DNA of 64,000 nt from G963676095 sp963676095 (GCA_963676095.1 OY781040.1:3968001-4032000), one strand, 5' to 3'. Shown: positions 35,718-43,497, counted from the first letter of the stretch. Program-made: numbers and translations. Notes: generated by a model not told the origin, from the letters alone.

Positions 35718-36491
35718 TTATATCCTGAATATTTTCATTTTGCGGTTTTCAAAAGAAGCCAGTTCCTTGAATCCTGTTTTTTTTAACAAATCAACAGCCG
35801 ATTCAAAATAACGGGCTACATGATCAGTTTTATGCGCATCAGAAGAGATTGTCATGGGGATTTGGTGATAATAGCAGCGCTCGACAATAGCAGGACTTGG
35901 CATAAAATCGGCGCAGGGGCGGTCAATTCCGCCTGTATTCAGTTCGACAGCTACGTTGTTTTCTTTGATGGTTTTCAGGACTGTCTCGATTAGCTGGCTT
36001 TGGTCACTTTCCGGGTAGACCCTGAATTTTTTAATAATATCTATATGTCCAATAATATCGAATAGACCTGATTTTGCAGCCATCATAACCAATTCGAAAT
36101 ACATATTGTAAAGTTTGTCGTTGGTCCATTTCCCGTAAAGTGACTTATCTGTGTCAAAGTTCCAGTCTCCGATAAAGTGGATCGAGCCAATTACATAGTC
36201 CAAAGGGAGTAAATTTATCAATTCCCGGAGTTCTTCTTCCCTACCGGGAAAATAATCCATTTCTATGCCATACCTGATTTTGATATGGTCACTGTATTTC
36301 TCACGAAGGTCGAGGATTTTCTCCGTCATTACAGGAAGGTCAATCCTTGAAATTGCCCAGCTGACAGGTTTCAGGCAAAGATGATCGCTGAATCCGATTT
36401 CGTCAAGTCCTTTGTCAATTGCTGCATTGATCATTTCTTCATAGCAATTCTTTCCGTCTGAAAGGATGCTGTGTGTATGATAATCGATCAT
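35718..36491 (-). CDS. PHP-domain phosphoesterase (histidinol-phosphatase type)
   Basis: Metal-dependent phosphoesterase of the PHP superfamily. 257 aa from the ATG at 36491 (MIDYHTHS), 260 aa from 36500. Metal-binding motifs are DYHTHS and SDH near residues 2-40, an IGSIHF, a DIIGHIDIIKKF segment and the C-terminal SSDAHKTDHVARYF. The family includes HisK histidinol-phosphatase, so a role in histidine synthesis is plausible but no other his gene is near. Tyrosine phosphatases of the same fold are a second option. Confidence 0.8.
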   Translation of the reverse strand: MIDYHTHSILSDGKNCYEEMINAAIDKGLDEIGFSDHLCLKPVSWAISRIDLPVMTEKILDLREKYSDHIKIRYGIEMDYFPGREEELRELINLLPLDYVIGSIHFIGDWNFDTDKSLYGKWTNDKLYNMYFELVMMAAKSGLFDIIGHIDIIKKFRVYPESDQSQLIETVLKTIKENNVAVELNTGGIDRPCADFMPSPAIVERCYYHQIPMTISSDAHKTDHVARYFESAVDLLKKTGFKELASFENRKMKIFRI

Positions 36492-36604
36492 TCCCACCAT
36501 AGTTGTTTAGTCAAGTTTTGTAAACCAGGTAAAGTTAGTAAAAAATAGATTATGGGAAATTGTTCTTGAGGCGTCTTGGTTTTATCTGTATCAGACAGCA
36601 CAAC

Positions 36605-36696
36605 AAAAAAAAGGATGGTTGGAGGCCATCCTTTTCTCTTTCTAACCAAACTCCTAAATCTATGAAAAAAAATCGCTTATTACTTTTTGCTTTCTG
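36605..36696 (-). ncRNA. Candidate small RNA A
   Basis: On the minus strand: AGTTAA-type pairs (36741-36746 and 36751-36756, TTAACT when read on this strand), a TATTTTTG box (36709-36702), then ~90 nt ending in a perfect 10-bp hairpin (GGATGG/CCATCC core, 36609-36618 with 36626-36635) and a T-rich tail. Unit B has the same architecture and about three-quarters of the same bases. The conserved interior reads CATAGATTTAGGAGTTTGG. This fits an independently transcribed small RNA gene. Function is unknown. The hairpin with T-runs on both sides could instead act only as a bidirectional terminator. Confidence 0.55.
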
Positions 36697-36815
36697 CATA
36701 ACAAAAATACATCGGGGAACCGTTAAGTGCTGCAAAATGAAGTTAATGAAAGTTAAGGTTTCAGAAGTTGGCTGGTAGAGAGAAAAAGATTACTGGGCAA
36801 ATGGAGTCTTGCTTT

Positions 36816-36905
36816 AAAAAAGAAAGGATGGTTGGGCGCCATCCTTTTCTCTTATAACCAAACTCTAAATTTATGAAAAAAAATTACACTTACTTGTGCT
36901 TCTTG
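36816..36905 (-). ncRNA. Candidate small RNA B
   Basis: Second copy, 213 bp from unit A. Minus strand: phased AGTTAA pair (36950-36955 and 36960-36965), TATCTTTG box (36918-36911, a full match to TAnnTTTG), a ~90-nt interior with CATAAATTTAGAGTTTGG, and the terminator AAAGGATGG/CCATCCTTT (36823-36831 with 36839-36847) followed by TTTCTTTTTT. Conservation is in the nucleotides, including the stem and box, while the plus-strand peptides diverge, so an RNA is favoured over a leader peptide. Confidence 0.58.
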
Positions 36906-37092
36906 CATTACAAAGATAAACGATCTAATCGTTAAGCTCCGTAAAGCAAAGTTAAAGAAAGTTAATTGGCGATTATCCCGGTAGGGAAAAATACCCATCA
37001 CAGGAAAGTAAATGAATGGGATTGCTAGAAGGTATTATGCTACAAAATGATAGACTTTTATTAGCTGGAAGTAAACAATTAATTTAATTTTT

Positions 37093-37122
37093 CTGTAGAT
37101 TAGTTTTATTTTTACTGTAGAT
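37093..37122 (+). promoter_or_regulatory. Paired CTGTAGAT motifs, 22 bp apart
   Basis: CTGTAGAT occurs at 37093-37100 and 37115-37122, an exact 22-bp spacing (about two helical turns), ending 16 bases before the coiled-coil gene ATG. A third copy in a similar context (TTTTTCTGTAGATATTTTATAA) is at 41546-41553, upstream of the double-GH43 gene. Possible operator or promoter element. Confidence 0.4.
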
Positions 37123-37138
37123 ATATAATAAATGAAAC

Positions 37139-38191
37139 ATGGAACCGACAGTCAGTACGAAAAACACGAAAAATGAAATTCTTGCCGCTTACGACGAGTT
37201 ATTGAAGAAAGCGCAGGAAAAAAAGACCGATGAACCCAAAAAAGTACAGGAACAGCAAAAACAGGAAACTCTTGTGAAAAATGCTACGGGCCTCAGTCAC
37301 GAAAGTATCGTGAAAGAAATTTCCGGGCTAAAAGTAAACCTTTCATCGTCGCTCGATAAAATAAGCGAGAACTTTGTGGCCGAGTTCCGGAAATTCGAAG
37401 AACTTCAGCAGGCTATTCAAATAGAAAGAAAACAACTGGAAGACCTTTATCAGTTGTCGGCTACCACCGATTCGTTATCGGTGATGTTGCTGGCCCAAAA
37501 AGAAAAAAAAGAACAGTTCGAGCAGGAGATGGCAACCCGAAAAGCCGAATTTGACGAGAAGGTGAAAACGGAGAAAGAACGGTTTGATACCGAGATGACT
37601 GAAAAACGGGCCCAGTGGAAAAAAGAGCAGGAACTTTATGTCGCCCACTCCAAAGAAGCTGCAGAAGACAGAAAAAAGAGCTATGCTCGTGAAGAAGAAG
37701 AGTACCTGTATAACCTGAAAATTACCCGGAAAAAAGAAACCGACCAGTACGAAGAAAAGAAACAAAAACTTGAAAAAGATCTGACCGATAAAAAAGCAGC
37801 CTTCGAAAAAGAATTTGCCGAAAGGGAAACAAAAATCAGGGAAGCAGAAGCCGAGTTGAAAGAGTTGAGAACAAGAAGTGCTGCTTTTCCCTCTGAACTA
37901 AAAAATGCAGTCGATAGTGCAATTGCAGATACGACCGAAAAGCTGGAAACCCAATTCCGTTTTGAGAAAGAACTCAGGGAGAGAGAGACATCCGGAGAGC
38001 TGAAGCTGAAAGACCAAACCATCGAAACCCTTAAAAATAAGATCAAGGATATGGAAGCTTCTCTTAAGGAACTGTCCCAAAAGGCAGTCACGGCCGAAGC
38101 CAGTGTTAAAGACATTGCTATTAAGGCTATCGAAAGTTCGTCGAAACCCTATTTCGTTGAGAAGACAAAAGACAACCAGGGAAAAGAATAA
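37139..38191 (+). CDS. Coiled-coil protein, function unknown
   Basis: 350 aa, highly charged, almost wholly helical; heptad-rich coiled coil from about residue 60 to 330, with long K/E runs. No signal peptide, membrane helix, ATPase motif or known domain was seen. An Ala/Ser-containing segment (RTSAAFPSELKNAVDSA-like, about 250-270) interrupts the coil and may be a hinge. It starts a possible three-gene group with the DUF6155-like and UPF0158-like genes. It may be structural or a scaffold; nothing more specific can be said. Confidence 0.75.
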   Translation: MEPTVSTKNTKNEILAAYDELLKKAQEKKTDEPKKVQEQQKQETLVKNATGLSHESIVKEISGLKVNLSSSLDKISENFVAEFRKFEELQQAIQIERKQLEDLYQLSATTDSLSVMLLAQKEKKEQFEQEMATRKAEFDEKVKTEKERFDTEMTEKRAQWKKEQELYVAHSKEAAEDRKKSYAREEEEYLYNLKITRKKETDQYEEKKQKLEKDLTDKKAAFEKEFAERETKIREAEAELKELRTRSAAFPSELKNAVDSAIADTTEKLETQFRFEKELRERETSGELKLKDQTIETLKNKIKDMEASLKELSQKAVTAEASVKDIAIKAIESSSKPYFVEKTKDNQGKE

Positions 38192-38281
38192 ACCGGAGTC
38201 TTTCCATTTTCTCCTGTGCAGAACTGTTATATACTTCAGACAGAATTTTCAAACCCCGCCTGAAGTAAAAACAATATAAGT

Positions 38282-38800
38282 ATGTCGAAAACTACTTTAA
38301 AAAAACATTTGCAACAGCTAAGCAAGGATCAGCTTGTCAGTTTTATACTGGATGTCTATGCATCATGCAAACCGGCGCAGGAATATATGGAGTACTTTCT
38401 TGACCCTGATGAAGAAGGACGGTTTACAAAATTTAGGGATATTATCGTTAACGAGTTCTATCCAAAAGGAAAATATGCTGAACCGAAAACACGGTTTGCT
38501 ATTGCCAAAAGAGCTATTGCCGACTTTCGTGCTTTAAACCCTTCTCCGGAACGTTTGGGAGACCTGATGGTTACTCTGGCAGAGATGGCCTGCAAATTTA
38601 CATATGATTATGGCGATATGTGGGAACAGTACTATACAAGTGCAGCCACCAATTTTGAACAGGCATTAAAGTTTCTGCATAAAAATAACCTGCTTGACCA
38701 ATTCAAATTGCGGCTTAACGATTGTGTCAAATATGCCAGTCCTTGCGGTTATGGCTTTGCTGGTGACATAAGTCAATTGTTTTACGATTATTATGATTAG
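38282..38800 (+). CDS. DUF6155-like small helical protein
   Basis: 172 aa, cytoplasmic, mostly helical. It resembles the DUF6155 family by its opening SKTTLKKHLQQLSKDQLVSFILDVY and an acidic middle (YFLDPDEEGRFTKFRDIIVNEFYPKGKY). No catalytic or metal motif stands out. It lies 90 bases after the coiled-coil gene and 17 bases before the next gene, so the last two are probably co-transcribed. Family assignment is from memory of the pattern and function is unknown. Confidence 0.7.
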   Translation: MSKTTLKKHLQQLSKDQLVSFILDVYASCKPAQEYMEYFLDPDEEGRFTKFRDIIVNEFYPKGKYAEPKTRFAIAKRAIADFRALNPSPERLGDLMVTLAEMACKFTYDYGDMWEQYYTSAATNFEQALKFLHKNNLLDQFKLRLNDCVKYASPCGYGFAGDISQLFYDYYD

Positions 38801-38817
38801 TCAATTTTTAAACTTGG

Positions 38818-39399
38818 ATGAATATGAAAGCCAATGAATTGTTGGACCAAATCCTTCCGATACTTCATTCGGTAAAAGATGACGAAGAGAAACTTCAGCG
38901 GATACTGGATTTTTTGCTTGAAGAGATCTTTGAAGAACCGGATGATACCGCGATTATTCCTGACAAATACCGGGAAATGGTGCACTCTGTGGCAGAAAGG
39001 ATCGACTGCGGCCTGGTTTGCTTTATCAATCCGGATACTCTTGAAATAGAAGATATCCCTGTTTCATTACTGGAAGAAGAATACAGTCTGTTCTCTGAAG
39101 AGGATGAAGAGGGGGAAGAGGATAAAGATGGCATGCGGTTTTACCACGATAGCTGGGAGAGGTACATCACTGTTGAACAACCCCATTCTTCTGAATCATT
39201 CGGTATTATGGAACGATTTACCGATGAAGTTGACGACAGTAACCTGAAGAGACAGTTAATTAGTGCGTTGAATCGCCGAAAGCCTTTTGCTAATTTCAAA
39301 AGCCAAATCGACCAGTCAGAATACCGGGAGAAGTGGTTTGCATTTAAACAACAGGAACTGGAAAAATACGTGTGGACAACTATTGAACCAGAACTATAG
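38818..39399 (+). CDS. UPF0158-like acidic protein
   Basis: 193 aa, strongly acidic. A segment near residues 50-75 (VHSVAERIDCGLVCFINPDTLEIEDIPVSL) and the C-terminal RRKPFANFKSQIDQS...EKWFAFKQQELEKYVW pattern match the UPF0158 family. Its middle contains a run of Glu/Asp (SEEDEEGEEDKDG). The family has no established function. It ends immediately before a long inverted repeat that separates it from the convergent GH43 gene. Confidence 0.75.
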   Translation: MNMKANELLDQILPILHSVKDDEEKLQRILDFLLEEIFEEPDDTAIIPDKYREMVHSVAERIDCGLVCFINPDTLEIEDIPVSLLEEEYSLFSEEDEEGEEDKDGMRFYHDSWERYITVEQPHSSESFGIMERFTDEVDDSNLKRQLISALNRRKPFANFKSQIDQSEYREKWFAFKQQELEKYVWTTIEPEL

Positions 39400-39400
39400 A

Positions 39401-39496
39401 GTCAAGGCAGGCCTTCTTTCTTAATTAGTGATGATATGACATCTTTTCATATTGTGACCTTTATTCGTAATAACAGAAAAGAAGACCTGCTTTGAC
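39401..39496. terminator. Long inverted repeat between convergent genes
   Basis: GTCAAGGCAGGCCTTCTTTC (39401-39420) is the inverted partner of 39476-39496 with only two differences and one bulge. The 55-base interior holds a second stem ATATGA/TCATAT (39434-39439 with 39447-39452). It lies between the stops of the UPF0158 and GH43 genes, so it may stop both transcripts. It is much longer than a normal intrinsic terminator. Confidence 0.6.
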
Positions 39497-39499
39497 TGA

Positions 39500-41425
39500 T
39501 TAGATTCCCCTATGTGTTGGTTTTACCTGAATAATATGCCCGTCGGGGGCAAATTCCATCTTGTCGATGCAGACTTCCCTGTGATATCCTGCAGCCGGTC
39601 CCATCTTTATTCCGTCAGGGTAACAGAACCTGTGGTAAACAATGTACCATTCGTCTTTACCCGGGATTTGCAGAACCGAATTATGTCCGGTCCCGTAAAT
39701 CCCGGCATCGGGGTCTTTGGCAATAACGAGATTGTTTGCCGGAATTTCAATCTTTCCAAGCGGTGAAGCAGATGTCCCGTACCTTACCCGGTAGTTTTCA
39801 CTGCGGGTGTCGTCTTCAGACCACATGAAATAATAGGTCCCCTTGCGGAAAAACACATACGTTCCTTCTCTGAACGTGTTATCAGGAGTAAGTATTTTTA
39901 GTGTCCCCGGCTTCAGCGAGATCATGTCGTCGTTTAACTCGGCCCCTGCCATGTACCCGTTTCCCCAGTAGAGATAGCTTTTGCCGCTTCCCGGATCGGT
40001 GAATACATCCGGGTCGATCTGCTGTCCGTGGCTGACTCCTTCAGGAAGTTTATCGATCAGCGGGGCTCCGCTATCCCTGAACGGGCCGGCAGGGTTGTCG
40101 GAAACAGCTACCCCGATTTTTTGTGCAGCCGAGAAATAATAAAAATATTTGTATTTCCCGTTAATCTTTTTTTCGACAATGCATGGGGCCCAGGCATTCC
40201 GGTCGGCCCAGTTGACATCCTTTTTCAGGTCGAGGATGATCCCTTCATCTTTCCAGTCAACCAGGTTCTCTGAGGAGAAAACCTTGAAGTAATAGCCTGA
40301 CCAATCCGTGAAACCGTCACTGGTCGGGTAGATATAGTACTTGCCTGTTTTTTGGGAATAAAGGATCTCCGGATCGGCGTAATAACCTTCCAGTACCGGG
40401 TTGTGGTTGATTTCCGGGAAACCGGCAGGCACTCCCCATTTATCGGTAAGGCCTTTTAGTTCGCTGCGGGTGATAGGCATGATCGTCCCATGCCGCGGGT
40501 GAAAATTCATGGTCACCTGGTCGTCGATCAAAGAAAAATTTTGCAGGTCGGTACTTTTCGTGAACTGGTACTGTCCTTTCCCGTAAACATCATACATCAG
40601 GATATAAGCATCTGAATGGCTCAGCTTAAAAATACCTGAGCCCTCTACGGCATCTTTTGTTTGCTGAAGATACCCGTCGTATTCGGTCCATTTTCCGGAA
40701 GTGAGCGATGTAGCCGTTGCAAGCTTTATTCCCGCACCTGACTTGTCGCCTGTCTTACAATACAGGTAATAGAGGCTGTCCTTACGGATGATGTCTGCGT
40801 CAATGCAGTAATTTCCCGACTTCGGGATGAACAGGGGCTTAGGTTCTCCTTCCAGGTCTGTAAAATCCGGGTTGGCATAAGCATAATAAATGATATCATT
40901 GTTGTTGCCATGTTTCATCGACCAGTAAACCATGTACTTCCCTGCTTCAGGATCAAAGATGGTTTCCGGGGCCCAGACCCGTTTCAGATCTTCATTCCCC
41001 GGATATTTTTTCTGGATATTGATCACGGAGGAGGTCCAGCTGACCAGGTCGGAAGACTTAAGAAGGACCATGGCCCGGTTCGAATCCCAACCTTTAGAGG
41101 ATGTCATGTCTGTTGCCACCATATAAAACGTTTTTCCATCCTCGCAGCGTAGAATGTGGGGGTCGCGAACGCCTCCGGTCGAGCTGATTTTTTGGGAACC
41201 GATAACCGGGAGGTTATTGTTCAGAGCGTCATAGTTGTAGCCGTCGGCACTGATGGCAAAATGAATGGACTCGTCTTCGGCCTTGTTGCCTGTAAAATAG
41301 ACAAACAGGTAGGCAACCTGGTCTTTATCAGTTTTATCCGGGGTGTTTTGGGGCATAGCAACAGTTGAAACCGAGATAAAACAAACAAAAGCAATGATTA
41401 GTTTTCTTAAGTAGTATTTTGTCAT
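39500..41425 (-). CDS. Secreted protein with two fused GH43 domains
   Basis: Predicted extracellular/periplasmic arabinosidase- or xylosidase-type enzyme, 641 aa, with a signal peptide (about 1-25) and two five-bladed beta-propellers in tandem. Domain 1 (about 35-335) shows RDPH (Asp88), CIDADII (Asp209) and VEGSG (Glu261). Domain 2 (about 340-640) shows YADPE (Asp351), IDPD (Asp471) and REGTY (Glu520). Thus both carry a full GH43-like Asp/Asp/Glu set, which would give a bifunctional enzyme. It follows the beta-helix gene by 164 bases in PUL2. The substrate is inferred as an arabinose- or xylose-rich glycan. Confidence 0.85.
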   Translation of the reverse strand: MTKYYLRKLIIAFVCFISVSTVAMPQNTPDKTDKDQVAYLFVYFTGNKAEDESIHFAISADGYNYDALNNNLPVIGSQKISSTGGVRDPHILRCEDGKTFYMVATDMTSSKGWDSNRAMVLLKSSDLVSWTSSVINIQKKYPGNEDLKRVWAPETIFDPEAGKYMVYWSMKHGNNNDIIYYAYANPDFTDLEGEPKPLFIPKSGNYCIDADIIRKDSLYYLYCKTGDKSGAGIKLATATSLTSGKWTEYDGYLQQTKDAVEGSGIFKLSHSDAYILMYDVYGKGQYQFTKSTDLQNFSLIDDQVTMNFHPRHGTIMPITRSELKGLTDKWGVPAGFPEINHNPVLEGYYADPEILYSQKTGKYYIYPTSDGFTDWSGYYFKVFSSENLVDWKDEGIILDLKKDVNWADRNAWAPCIVEKKINGKYKYFYYFSAAQKIGVAVSDNPAGPFRDSGAPLIDKLPEGVSHGQQIDPDVFTDPGSGKSYLYWGNGYMAGAELNDDMISLKPGTLKILTPDNTFREGTYVFFRKGTYYFMWSEDDTRSENYRVRYGTSASPLGKIEIPANNLVIAKDPDAGIYGTGHNSVLQIPGKDEWYIVYHRFCYPDGIKMGPAAGYHREVCIDKMEFAPDGHIIQVKPTHRGI

Positions 41426-41589
41426 GTCAGTGTGATTTGATATTATTTTAAATTGAATTGAGTAGTCTGCTGGAAAACAGCTCCCTAATCAAATAAAAGC
41501 TTGTAATCCTGTTCCCAAAATTAATAAAAGTATATAATACTTTTTCTGTAGATATTTTATAACATGCCCAGACTTAATTCTAATGATTT

Positions 41590-43038
41590 TTAATTAAGCT
41601 TGTTCAGAACAAATTTTTCTAGTTTCTCATAACGTTGGCGATCACCGTCAGGGGAATATTGTGCAAGGCTATCGAGAATGGAAAGGACCGTTTTATCGCT
41701 GATCTGGCCGATCGGCTGTTCTTCATTTTTTTCGAAACTTGTGTTTTGCGCCTTTCCCCAGCTAAAAGTAGAGTCTGCGGCTGCGAAAAAGTGATTTCTT
41801 TCAATTGTTGTATTTTGGGGCCAGGCACTTCCCCAGTCACCCATATGGATCATTTCGGAAGGGATAGCCGGGCTGTTTTTTGAAGGTGACAGGACAACGT
41901 TGTTCGATATCGTTGTATTCTCCACCGGCCCGGTGATATGGAACACCGGCGAAAACCAGCCAGCCTGTTTTGTTGGGTAGGGCCTGATGCCGTCGTTTAC
42001 GCTCAGGTTGAACTCGATCAAACTGTTTTTTGTGCCGTGGTTCCAGTTTTTACCCAGGCTGTTACCGTCGTTGCAGACCAGCAGAAAACCGCCGTAGTTA
42101 TCGTGGCTGTAATTGTAACGGATGATGGTTCCGGAACAGTTGTAGTCAGAATCGAAGCCCTGTCCGTCCCACCTGGCTTTATGCCCGCTTACTTCATTGT
42201 ACTGGATGATGGTGTTGTCGCAACTCCAGGGCCAGATACCTGCGGCAGCTTCTTCATAGGAAAGCGTGTCCGGGCAATCCCGCATAATGTTATATTCGAT
42301 CAGGGCACTGTCACAGCCAATGGGAACGATCCCGTCACCGGGAATCCGCTCCAGCAGATTGCCCCGGATCGCTACGTCTAGGCTTGGATACCAGTGGTCC
42401 CTTCCGGCATAACCGTTTGAGATGATCCCGTTACGTCCGCAGTCGTGCAGGTAACAGTTTTCGATGGTAAGCCCGATAAAACGGGATGGAATGCTGTCTC
42501 CCCCGTTTAGCCAGAGTATCGCGCTTCCGCCTCCTATTTCCTTGACCAGGCTGCCGTTTACGTCGTGTATCTCCAGACTGTCCAGGACGATGTCGTGCAT
42601 TTCCCCGTAGTCTTTTGCCTCGATCAGGACCCCTGTACGACCGGCTTCACGCTCTTTCCCTGTATTGGTTATTTCCAGCTTGCTGATTTTTATATACCCG
42701 GCATTTTTTATCAGCACGGCATATTGCTTCACCCCGTTGCCCTGGATCAAAGGCTTTTTATTTCCTCCGTAACTGCTTGCAATAACCGGATACCCTTTCG
42801 ATCCGCTGCTTTTTAGTTCCAGCTGTCCCGTAAAAACAGCACCCGATTTAAACAGGATTTTATCTCCCGGTTCAAATTCCTGTCCATTGACTTTTTCGAG
42901 AGTAGCCCAGGCCCGACCGGGTGAGCTCCCTGAATTACGATCGCTGCCCCCGGCGGGATCAACATAAAAAGTCCTGCCAACCTGGATGGTACAGGACGAG
43001 AAAAGAATTAACGTGATTGTAGTGAGTAGTAGTTTCAT
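41590..43038 (-). CDS. Right-handed parallel beta-helix lipoprotein
   Basis: 482-aa lipoprotein (lipobox FSSC, Cys16) with a right-handed parallel beta-helix. The opening TFYVDPAGGSDRNSGSSPGRAWATL is the standard start of secreted polysaccharide lyase/glycosidase beta-helices, followed by repeated N-rich turns (ISKLEITNTG, GLTIENCYLHDCGRNGII, TIIRYNYSHDN). The fold is shared by pectate lyases, polygalacturonases and alginate lyases; no single catalytic triad could be fixed by eye. Its position between susCD and GH43 suggests it cuts or binds the PUL2 polysaccharide. A good TTTG-N21-TATCTTTA promoter is immediately upstream. Confidence 0.8.
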   Translation of the reverse strand: MKLLLTTITLILFSSCTIQVGRTFYVDPAGGSDRNSGSSPGRAWATLEKVNGQEFEPGDKILFKSGAVFTGQLELKSSGSKGYPVIASSYGGNKKPLIQGNGVKQYAVLIKNAGYIKISKLEITNTGKEREAGRTGVLIEAKDYGEMHDIVLDSLEIHDVNGSLVKEIGGGSAILWLNGGDSIPSRFIGLTIENCYLHDCGRNGIISNGYAGRDHWYPSLDVAIRGNLLERIPGDGIVPIGCDSALIEYNIMRDCPDTLSYEEAAAGIWPWSCDNTIIQYNEVSGHKARWDGQGFDSDYNCSGTIIRYNYSHDNYGGFLLVCNDGNSLGKNWNHGTKNSLIEFNLSVNDGIRPYPTKQAGWFSPVFHITGPVENTTISNNVVLSPSKNSPAIPSEMIHMGDWGSAWPQNTTIERNHFFAAADSTFSWGKAQNTSFEKNEEQPIGQISDKTVLSILDSLAQYSPDGDRQRYEKLEKFVLNKLN

Positions 43039-43054
43039 TTTTCTGTTTTGTTCC

Positions 43055-43087
43055 TAAAGATATAAAAAGAAAAAGAGACTGTCCAAA
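43055..43087 (-). promoter_or_regulatory. Promoter of the beta-helix/GH43 genes
   Basis: Minus strand TTTG (43087-43084), 21-nt spacer, TATCTTTA (43062-43055). The -33 TTTG is part of the inverted repeat that ends the 426-bp element. The leader to the ATG at 43038 is about 12 nt. Confidence 0.6.
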
Positions 43088-43302
43088 AAGAAAAAGACAG
43101 CTAAAGCCGGAAAACAATAGTCTCAGGTTGTAACGCATAAATATGTACAGGTAAACCCAGGTTCCGTCATGCAAGCTGTTCCCTTCATAAAACACTGCGT
43201 TGTATGCGTACATCCGGAGTAATACCCGCAAGACAAACAATTGGCAAATGACTTCCTTTACTGCAGGGACTTTCGGAAAACAATGTGGCATTCTACGATA
43301 AA

Positions 43303-43382
43303 ATTATTAGTATAATATTCCAGGATTATTACTATAATCTTGTAGTATTATTAATATAATATAAAAATATTATTAATATAAT
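43303..43382. repeat. Four 14-bp iterons at exact 22-bp period
   Basis: ATTATTAnTATAAT occurs at 43303-43316, 43325-43338, 43347-43360 and 43369-43382. The starts are exactly 22 bp apart and the 8-bp spacers are unrelated. The variable base is G, C, A, A. A ~two-turn period places the sites on one face of the helix, as for a cooperative DNA-binding protein. It lies between the PUL2 susD terminator and the beta-helix gene promoter. Confidence 0.85.
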
Positions 43383-43453
43383 TTGATCTAAAGTACGGAT
43401 AACAAATATCGTATTAAGCATTTCTGATGCGAGCGCATAAATGAATGGCTGCT

Positions 43454-43497
43454 AAAAAAAAGAGGCTGTCCAAAAAGTAAAAAAGGACAGTCTCTTT
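43454..43497 (-). terminator. Terminator of the PUL2 susCD transcript
   Basis: AGAGGCTGTCC (43461-43471) and GGACAGTCTCT (43485-43495) form an 11-bp stem with one wobble and a 13-base loop. On the minus strand a run of eight T follows (43461-43454). It is 56 bases after the susD stop, so the beta-helix and GH43 genes probably need their own promoter. Confidence 0.8.

Larger units (their letters stand above)
36501..37138. other. Divergent intergenic region with tandem RNA-like units
   Basis: 638 bases without a supported gene between the PHP gene (minus) and the coiled-coil gene (plus). It contains two similar ~160-bp units (see the ncRNA entries), then about 110 unremarkable bases, then paired CTGTAGAT motifs before the coiled-coil gene. 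Short frames starting MKKN occur in both units but differ completely after four residues. Confidence 0.6.
43072..43497. mobile_element. Candidate 426-bp MITE-like element
   Basis: AAAGAGACTGTCC (43072-43084) recurs as its exact reverse complement at 43485-43497, so the segment is bounded by perfect 13-bp inverted repeats. Both ends have A-rich inner flanks (CAAAAAG). The interior has no transposase and holds four 22-bp-spaced repeats. No clear target duplication was seen. The right end also folds into the PUL2 terminator hairpin, so the symmetry may have a simpler cause. Confidence 0.4.

Noticed and set aside
36560..36778. 72-aa plus-strand frame and short MKKN peptides in the tandem units
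   Set aside because: Peptides differ after four residues between the two copies whereas DNA features are kept, so they are unlikely to be coding.
37681..38115. 144-aa serine/phenylalanine-rich minus-strand frame
   Set aside because: Antisense shadow of the Lys/Glu-rich coiled coil.
42959..43291. 110-aa minus-strand frame before the beta-helix gene
   Set aside because: Overlaps the beta-helix signal region, is Phe/Leu-rich and matches no transposase or known protein that I recognise; it mostly reads the inverted-repeat sequence.
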